NCBI RefSeq assembly: GCF_018449545.1
Contig: NZ_JAAVUR010000006.1
Span: 62,001-126,000, forward strand
Source: Granulicella sp. dw_53
Lineage (GTDB): Bacteria; Acidobacteriota; Terriglobia; Terriglobales; Acidobacteriaceae
Direction: 5' to 3'
DNA length: 64,000 nt
Part shown: positions 59,001-64,000 of the stretch, piece by piece
Numbering within the stretch: the stretch's first letter is position 1
How the letters are laid out: every line of letters starts with the position of its first letter
The notes under the pieces: generated by a model
What the model was told of the DNA's origin: nothing
Seen by the model: the letters and a program-made list of their open reading frames with translations, nothing else
Database searches by the model: none
Position numbers and translations under genes: made by a program

Positions 59001-60659
59001 CTAGCCGATGTCTTCGGTCCAGTTCTCGAGGTAGGCTTTGAAGTCGGACATGAACTTGCCTGCGTCCGCGCCGTCGACGATGCGGTGATCGAAGCCCAGC
59101 GTGAAGCGCTGGATCGAGCGGATCGCAATCGACTCCTGGCCGTCCTTGTCGGTGACGACCTCGGCTTCCTTGTTGAGGCCGCCGATGCCGAGAATTGCCG
59201 CCTGCGGCTGAGCGATGATCGGCGTGCCGAACTGCTCACCGAAGATGCCGGAGTTGGTCAGGGTGAAGGTCCCGCCCGAGACCTCGTCCGGAGCGAGCTT
59301 CTTGTTGCGGGCGCGGTCGGCGAGATCGACGATGGAGCGAGTGATGCCGAGGAAGTTCTTCTCCTCGGTCTGCTTGATGACTGGGACGATCAGGCCCCAC
59401 TCCAGCGCGACGGCGATGCCGATGTTGATGCTCTTGTTATAGAGGATGGCCTCGCCCTGCACGGCGGCGTTGACGATGGGGTGCTTCTTCAACGCGACGA
59501 TGGCGGCGCGGGTGATGAAGGGCATGTACGTCAGCTTCACGCCGTTGCGCTGCTCGTACTTGTTCTTCTCCTTCTCGCGCAGCTTGACGATGCGGGTCAT
59601 GTCCACCTTGAAGACGGTGTGGACGTGCGGGCTGGTGCGCTTCGACTCGACCATGCGCTGGGCGATGATGGCGCGCATGCGGGTCATGGGGACCACTTCG
59701 CCGGGCAGAGGCTGCGCTGCAGCCGGGGCGGCGGGCCTGGCAGGTGCAGGAGCCGATGCAGCCGGAGATGGCGCTGCCGGAGCGACGGCGGCGGGCTTGG
59801 CTCCGCCTTCGAGATGGCCGACGATGTCGCTCTTGGTGACGCGGCCAGCGGCTCCCGAACCCGGGACCTGGGTGAGGTCGACGTTGTTGTCCTTGGCGAT
59901 CTTGCGGACCAGCGGCGAGGAGCGGACCTTCTCGCCCTCAGAGGCCGATGCAGCCGGCGCGGATGCCGCAGGGGCCGAGGCGGCCGGAGCAGCCGCAGCC
60001 GGGGCAGCAGGCTTCGCAGCCGGAGCACCCGCGCCACCGCCGATGACGGCGACCACGGTATTGATCTGAACGGTGGTGCCCTCGGTGACCTTGATCTCGG
60101 TGAGGACGCCGGCGACGGGCGAGGGAATCTCGGCGTCGACCTTGTCGGTCGAGATCTCGAAGATCGGCTCGTCGCGCTGGACGGTGTCGCCTACCTTTTT
60201 GAGCCACTTGGTGATGGTGCCCTCGGTGATGGACTCGCCCATCTGGGGCATGACGATGTCGGTTCCCGGACCGGCTGCTCCTGGACTGGCAGAGGCGGGC
60301 GGATTGCCCTGCGTGGCGGCGGGAGTATCGACGGCTGCCGGGGTCGCGGTATCGGCGGCGGGGGCAGCGGCTGTCTCGGCCTTGGCCGGGGTGGGGGTCG
60401 GAGCGGCAGCGCCGGAGGAGGCTCCCTCGGCGATGGTGCAGACTACGGTGTTGATCTGAACGGTGGTTCCCTCAGCGACCTTGATCTCTTCCAGGGTGCC
60501 CGCAGCGGGCGAGGGAATCTCGGCATCGACCTTATCGGTGGAGATCTCAAAGAGCGGTTCGTCCCGCTGAACGCTGTCGCCTGGCTTTTTCAGCCACTTG
60601 GTGATGGTGCCTTCGGTGATGGATTCGCCCATCTGGGGCATGACTACGTCGGTCGGCAT
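59001..60659 (-). CDS. 2-oxo acid dehydrogenase E2 component (two lipoyl domains)
   Basis: This 552-residue dihydrolipoamide acyltransferase is the core of a pyruvate-, 2-oxoglutarate- or branched-chain-dehydrogenase complex. Two tandem lipoyl domains (about 1-80 and 143-222) each carry EISTDKVDAEIP with the lipoylated lysine (Lys43 in the first). Pro/Ala linkers, the E1/E3-binding domain (SSPLVRKIAKDNNVDLTQVP) and the catalytic domain with GFDHRIVDGADAGKFM follow. The N-terminal PQMGESITEGTI is closer to the 2-oxoglutarate/branched-chain type, but the acyl specificity cannot be fixed. ATG 60659 has AAGGA upstream. The two lipoyl domains are nearly identical, suggesting recent duplication or gene conversion. 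Confidence 0.95.
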   Translation of the reverse strand: MPTDVVMPQMGESITEGTITKWLKKPGDSVQRDEPLFEISTDKVDAEIPSPAAGTLEEIKVAEGTTVQINTVVCTIAEGASSGAAAPTPTPAKAETAAAPAADTATPAAVDTPAATQGNPPASASPGAAGPGTDIVMPQMGESITEGTITKWLKKVGDTVQRDEPIFEISTDKVDAEIPSPVAGVLTEIKVTEGTTVQINTVVAVIGGGAGAPAAKPAAPAAAAPAASAPAASAPAASASEGEKVRSSPLVRKIAKDNNVDLTQVPGSGAAGRVTKSDIVGHLEGGAKPAAVAPAAPSPAASAPAPARPAAPAAAQPLPGEVVPMTRMRAIIAQRMVESKRTSPHVHTVFKVDMTRIVKLREKEKNKYEQRNGVKLTYMPFITRAAIVALKKHPIVNAAVQGEAILYNKSINIGIAVALEWGLIVPVIKQTEEKNFLGITRSIVDLADRARNKKLAPDEVSGGTFTLTNSGIFGEQFGTPIIAQPQAAILGIGGLNKEAEVVTDKDGQESIAIRSIQRFTLGFDHRIVDGADAGKFMSDFKAYLENWTEDIG

Positions 60660-60851
60660 GAGGGTCCTTATCCTGGTTGTACTTAGCACTCAGCGCGGCA
60701 TAATGCGATCAAGCCGCGCAATTCTGGATTATAAGTCGGTCAGTGGATAACTGGCATGTTTAGCCGATAATCGGCAGTGGGTGGGATGGCACGATCAACG
60801 GTCCGGCGCTGAACCTGAAGGATCGGCACCATTTAGCAATCGCCGGATGCG

Positions 60852-61796
60852 TTATTCGTCCTTCGCTGCGACTTCCAGGGCGGCTCGATCCCAGTGGGCA
60901 AGGTTCGCGGCCGCCTCGTAGGTGCTTTGCAAAAACTGAAGCAGGGCAGAATCCGGGTCCGCGGACTGGCGCAGCTCTTCATATGGCAGGACGAACTCGC
61001 CCAGCTTCGGGTCGAAGAAGGCCTGGGCGGGCGCGATTGCGCTCTCGGCATAGCCGGGCGGCTCTGGATAGGCGTAGCTGTAAAAGACCGCCTCCATGCC
61101 GGGCGCGCCGGGCCAGAATCCGCAGCTACTGACCTCGTGCGAATAGGCGTCGCGGGTAACGTGATCGGGCAGGCCAGCCATGCTGGGGTGCTCCGGCGCG
61201 GGACGGCCGGAGAAGCGCGTGCAGGCCAGATCGAGCGCTCCCCAGAAGAGATGGATGGGGCTTACCTTGCCGGTGAAGCGGGCGCGAAAGAGGGTGAAGA
61301 CCCGCGTGGTCTGCAGCAGAATGCGCCAAAAGCGTTGCGCGGACTCAGGGTCGTACGCCTGGTGCGTCTCGTCCTTCTCAAAGGCGATCGGCTCCGCGAC
61401 CTCAACCGGCATGTGCCAGATGCTGACGGGGGTACCAAGGTCTTCGAGCGCGGTCATCACCTGCTGGTAGAACGCCGCGACGGTCATGGGCTTGAGGGGC
61501 AGGGTGCTGCGGTGGCCCTCGCTGGTCTCCAGCACCAGCGTGTGATCGATGAAGTCGAAGTCGATCTGCAACATACGGGTGCCGTACGGCATGGGCGAGG
61601 TGGTGAGACCGCGCACCGTGGGGTAGAGCGTTACGTTCCAGGTATGGTTGATCTTAGGCATCAGTGCGAGCCGAACCTTACCCACGATCTGCATCCAGAG
61701 CTGCAGGGTGGCGCAGGTCTCACTCCACGCCGCCTGGGGAAGAGCGGGCCAGATGTCATCGGGACGGTTTGGCATATCGAGTTCGGTCGGCTGCAT
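60852..61796 (-). CDS. DUF5996 family protein
   Basis: The 314-residue protein matches DUF5996 (WPALPQAAWSETCATLQLWM, QIVGKVRLALMPKINHTWNV, LTTSPMPYGTRMLQIDFDFI, ARFTGKVSPIHLFWGALDLA, SHEVSSCGFWPG). The family is common in Acidobacteria and Actinobacteria with unknown function. Conserved His, Trp and Asp residues suggest an enzyme. The start is ATG 61796; the longer frame upstream would overlap the divergent transporter promoter. No signal peptide is seen. It is divergent from the DMT transporter gene by 40 bases, so they share a promoter region. Confidence 0.9.
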   Translation of the reverse strand: MQPTELDMPNRPDDIWPALPQAAWSETCATLQLWMQIVGKVRLALMPKINHTWNVTLYPTVRGLTTSPMPYGTRMLQIDFDFIDHTLVLETSEGHRSTLPLKPMTVAAFYQQVMTALEDLGTPVSIWHMPVEVAEPIAFEKDETHQAYDPESAQRFWRILLQTTRVFTLFRARFTGKVSPIHLFWGALDLACTRFSGRPAPEHPSMAGLPDHVTRDAYSHEVSSCGFWPGAPGMEAVFYSYAYPEPPGYAESAIAPAQAFFDPKLGEFVLPYEELRQSADPDSALLQFLQSTYEAAANLAHWDRAALEVAAKDE

Positions 61797-61836
61797 GGTT
61801 TTCGGCCCAAGAGTAACACGCGGAAGAATCAGAGAG

Positions 61837-62748
61837 ATGAACCGGATCACAAAGTTCTTGCCTTTCATGGCCCTTGCTGCTGGGGTGCTTGCCATCTCCT
61901 GGTCCGCGATCTTCGTACGCTGGACACGCATGCCGGGCGTCGCATCCGGTTTCTACCGAATGCTCATCGCCGCCGCTGCTCTCTGCACCATCCTGTTGGC
62001 CCGGAGAGTCCATCACGGCGCGATCTCTCGCAAGATGCTGCTACTCGCGATCTTAGGAGGGGTCTTCTTCGCGACAGATATCGGGTGCTACAACGTAGCC
62101 GTCTTACAGACGGGCGCGGGCAGCGCGACCTTCCTCGGCAACAACGCGCCTCTCATCGTCGGTCTCTTCACCTGGCTGCTGACAAGAAACCTTCCCTCAC
62201 GCAGCTTCTGGGTGGCCTTGCTCCTGGGATCGATTGGGGCCTGGTTGATCGTCTACGCCGATCACATCCACGCTCCCGCGAGGACCCGGGGTGATCTGCT
62301 TGCCACCTTTGCGTCGGTGTGTTTCGCGCTTTATCTTTTGGTGACGGAACGTGCCCGCGAACAAATGGGAACGCTGACCTTGGTCTCGCTCTCCACCATC
62401 GCGAGTACGGTTGTTCTATTTTTGTTTGCGATCGGTACGAAGACCAGCCTGGCGATTCCGTCTGGATCTTCGTTGGCATCGCTGCTGGGCCTAGGCGTCG
62501 TCTGCCAGCTCGCCGGATACCTCTGCCTGACGTACGCACTCGGACATCTCCCCGCAACCATCTCGTCCGTGGTTCTGCTGGCCGTCTCACCCCTCACTGC
62601 AGTCTGGGCGTTTCTTTGTTTCGGCGAACAAATGACGCCGCTTCAATGGTTCGGAGGATGCCTCATTCTCGCGGCAGTGTGGCTCGCGGGCAAGATGAAG
62701 GATAGAGCAGGCCTGCGGCGTGCGCCCACGATTCAGATAGGCGAGTAA
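61837..62748 (+). CDS. DMT superfamily (EamA) transporter
   Basis: The 303-residue protein has ten predicted helices in two EamA repeats. The N-terminal half includes LPFMALAAGVLAISWSAIFV and LLLAILGGVFFATDIGCYNV, and the C-terminal half includes LATFASVCFALYLLVTERAR and HLPATISSVVLLAVSPLTAV. Members export or import small metabolites such as amino acids or nucleotides and the substrate cannot be guessed. The start at ATG 61837 places a short basic N-terminus before the first helix. It has a weak AGAGAG ribosome-binding site. Confidence 0.92.
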   Translation: MNRITKFLPFMALAAGVLAISWSAIFVRWTRMPGVASGFYRMLIAAAALCTILLARRVHHGAISRKMLLLAILGGVFFATDIGCYNVAVLQTGAGSATFLGNNAPLIVGLFTWLLTRNLPSRSFWVALLLGSIGAWLIVYADHIHAPARTRGDLLATFASVCFALYLLVTERAREQMGTLTLVSLSTIASTVVLFLFAIGTKTSLAIPSGSSLASLLGLGVVCQLAGYLCLTYALGHLPATISSVVLLAVSPLTAVWAFLCFGEQMTPLQWFGGCLILAAVWLAGKMKDRAGLRRAPTIQIGE

Positions 62749-62778
62749 TCAACGACCGCCAAACTGTATTGGCGCGAG

Positions 62779-63203
62779 CTACTTGCGCGGCCCGCTCCGA
62801 ACAGGCGCCGCAGCCTGGGAGAGCGCGGCCTGCACCGTCTGATCGATAAGGTTAGGGTCATCGACGTTCACGCACCCCTTCTCGCTTACGACGAAGAAGG
62901 TCGGAGTATGGTAGACGCCGATGCGTGTCCCAAAGGCTCTGTCCGCGTTCACTTCGCGGGTCAGCGTATCGTTCGGGTCGATCACAAACGGTACGCTCTG
63001 GCCGTGACTTTGAAACCACCTGCGAGTGAAGTTGGAGAGGTCGTCCTTGCTCGCAATCCGCGCCTGCGAGGCGAAGATGTCGCGCCGCTCGGCGGCTTCA
63101 TGAGGAAGGTCTCCTTGTATCTGCCGTTCCCTGAGGAAGTTGGTTGAGCGAAGGAGGGGAGGCAGGCGCAGATCACAAATACCAACGTCAAAAACTTCTT
63201 CAT
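62779..63203 (-). pseudogene. Broken DsbA/thioredoxin-like secreted protein
   Basis: A signal peptide (MKKFLTLVFVICACLPSFAQ) begins in one reading frame at 63203. The body is in another frame: GDLPHEAAERRDIFASQARI, then NFTRRWFQSHGQSVPFVIDP and TRIGVYHTPTFFVVSE, with the cis-proline TPTF typical of thioredoxin-fold DsbA proteins. The 425-base length is not a multiple of three, and the N-terminal CxxC segment is absent. The gene has therefore suffered a deletion and a frameshift and cannot make a normal oxidoreductase. It is transcribed away from lipB. Confidence 0.75.
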
Positions 63204-63285
63204 GGATGGAGCCCTCTGGGGACTGATTTTAGCGGTCCACTTGACCGTCGGCGAGCGTCTTTTTATCAGCCTGCTCAGCAGCAGG

Positions 63286-64000
63286 TTACTGCTCGCCCGC
63301 AGCGACGCCTTCGAGGCCGCGCGTAGGATCGAGCAACGCCTCCACCGACTCGCACCACAGCATCTGCCGTCCGAAGACCCACCCGAAGTTGCGGCTGACG
63401 GAATTACCTGCGGATTCCATGGTCGGCTGACGCTCTGCCGGATCGTCCGAGTCGACCTCCAACTCCAGGCTCGTCACCTGCCGTCCCGTAAGCCCGCAGG
63501 GGATGATCCAGTCGAAGTCGCGAAGATCGGTCGTGACGTTCAGAGCAAAGCCGTGCGAGGTGACGCCTTGCGAGACGTGCACGCCGAGCGCCGCGATCTT
63601 CTTCTCGGGAATACTTCCTCCCGCGATCGTCCACACGCCGGTGAGCTTGGGGATGCGCTGGGCCATCACGCCGAAGTCGCCGCAGGTGCGGATCAGAACC
63701 TCTTCCAACAGGCGCATATAGTCCACCGGGCCAAGGTGCGGACCCTTCTTGCCCGGCAGGTCGCCGCGCAGGTCCACGATAGGGTATCCGACCAACTGGC
63801 CAGGGCCGTGATAGGTCACATCGCCGCCGCGGTTGATCTCGTGCAACTCCACTCCCCGGCTGGCGAGAAGCTCGTCGCTGGCGAGGATGTTGGAGCGGTG
63901 GGAGTTGCGTCCCAGGGTGATAACGGGAGGGTGCTCCAGCAGGAGGAGCGTGTCGGCGATGACGTTCTGCTTACGCGCCGCGATGACCTGCTGTTGGATC
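63286..64000 (-). CDS. lipB: Octanoyltransferase LipB (5' end beyond the window)
   Basis: LipB transfers octanoyl groups from acyl-carrier protein to lipoyl domains. The visible part, read from the right edge, contains TLLLLEHPPVITLGRNSHRS, EINRGGDVTYHGPGQLVGYP, IVDLRGDLPGKKG, AALGVHVSQGVTSHGFALNV and WIIPCGLTGRQVTSLE, with the catalytic Cys in PCGL. The start lies beyond position 64000, so the coding region is partial. The C-terminal tail is extended by about 50 residues compared with compact homologues. Lipoylated E2 domains encoded 3 kb away are its likely client. Confidence 0.95.
   Translation of the reverse strand, partial: IQQQVIAARKQNVIADTLLLLEHPPVITLGRNSHRSNILASDELLASRGVELHEINRGGDVTYHGPGQLVGYPIVDLRGDLPGKKGPHLGPVDYMRLLEEVLIRTCGDFGVMAQRIPKLTGVWTIAGGSIPEKKIAALGVHVSQGVTSHGFALNVTTDLRDFDWIIPCGLTGRQVTSLELEVDSDDPAERQPTMESAGNSVSRNFGWVFGRQMLWCESVEALLDPTRGLEGVAAGEQ

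Noticed and set aside
59085-60686. A 533-codon plus-strand frame opposite the E2 gene
   Set aside because: It overlaps the lipoyl and catalytic domains of the E2 gene. The Gly/Asp-rich translation has no domain.

Overview
The window looks like the replication-origin region of an acidobacterial chromosome (class Terriglobia, Granulicella/Edaphobacter/Terriglobus-like). The evidence is a high-GC genome, an Oar-type TonB-dependent receptor with an N-terminal carboxypeptidase-regulatory-like domain, a BlaI/BlaR1-like pair in which the peptidase is fused to GWxTD and TonB modules, a DUF5996 protein, and the gene block rpmH-rnpA-yidD-yidC-khpB with dnaA, dnaN, parA, parB, rsmG and mnmE close by. 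Species-level placement is inference. No tRNA, rRNA, CRISPR array, integrase or transposase was recognised.

Layout. 1-7 kb: selO, an unrecognised low-GC ORF and a large TonB receptor preceded by a DasR/NagR-like palindrome. 7.4-9.7 kb: a low-GC type II restriction-modification island, with a C5 methyltransferase divergent from an HTH protein fused to a PD-(D/E)xK nuclease. A C-box-like palindrome lies between the two genes, and imperfect direct repeats touch the 3' end of mnmE. 9.7-14 kb: mnmE, a purine nucleoside permease-like protein, an SPFH protein and a membrane-anchored orphan. 14.3-20 kb: blaI-blaR1, an SDR, two small membrane proteins and an orphan with an IQM-like domain. 20-28.5 kb: DUF2461, HU, then a leftward run folC-plsC-glutamine amidotransferase-rsmG-parA-parB-methyltransferase with parS sites. 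28.7-34.5 kb: small ORFs, tspO, paired zinc-ribbon proteins, thrS, an HNH-like protein and two SRPBCC proteins. 34.8-42.8 kb: khpB-yidC-yidD-rnpA-rpmH (leftward), dnaA (rightward), a leftward NAD(P)-binding protein and dnaN. 43-49.7 kb: glyA, a hydrolase, a membrane protein and a secreted beta-helix protein with a phage-fibre-like tail. 50.2-57.1 kb: a decayed prophage (repressor fragment, terminase fragment, portal, hub/tail protein, two small proteins) that now contains a HipA-like kinase/DUF3037 pair. 57.2-64 kb: purE-purK, a lipoylated E2 acyltransferase, DUF5996, a DMT transporter, a broken DsbA-like gene and lipB, which runs off the right edge.

How it works together. By eye the + strand is C-rich left of about 40 kb and G-rich to the right in genes of either orientation, which places the origin near dnaA-dnaN. 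The AT-rich gap just upstream of dnaN contains an ATCCAC core, CTA triplets resembling DnaA-trios and an AT-rich tract. ParA/ParB with a perfect parS inside rsmG would segregate that origin. YidC/YidD/KhpB and RnpA/RpmH form the usual origin-linked housekeeping block. LipB would supply the lipoyl group of the nearby E2.

The accessory content most worth following up is the RM island at mnmE, the phage remnant with the HipA-like/DUF3037 module next to a TTAGGGG G-tract array, and several non-coding repeat families: a long intergenic element in three copies, hairpin-forming CCCACCC/GGGTGGG elements, and an inverted repeat with two mutually exclusive pairings.
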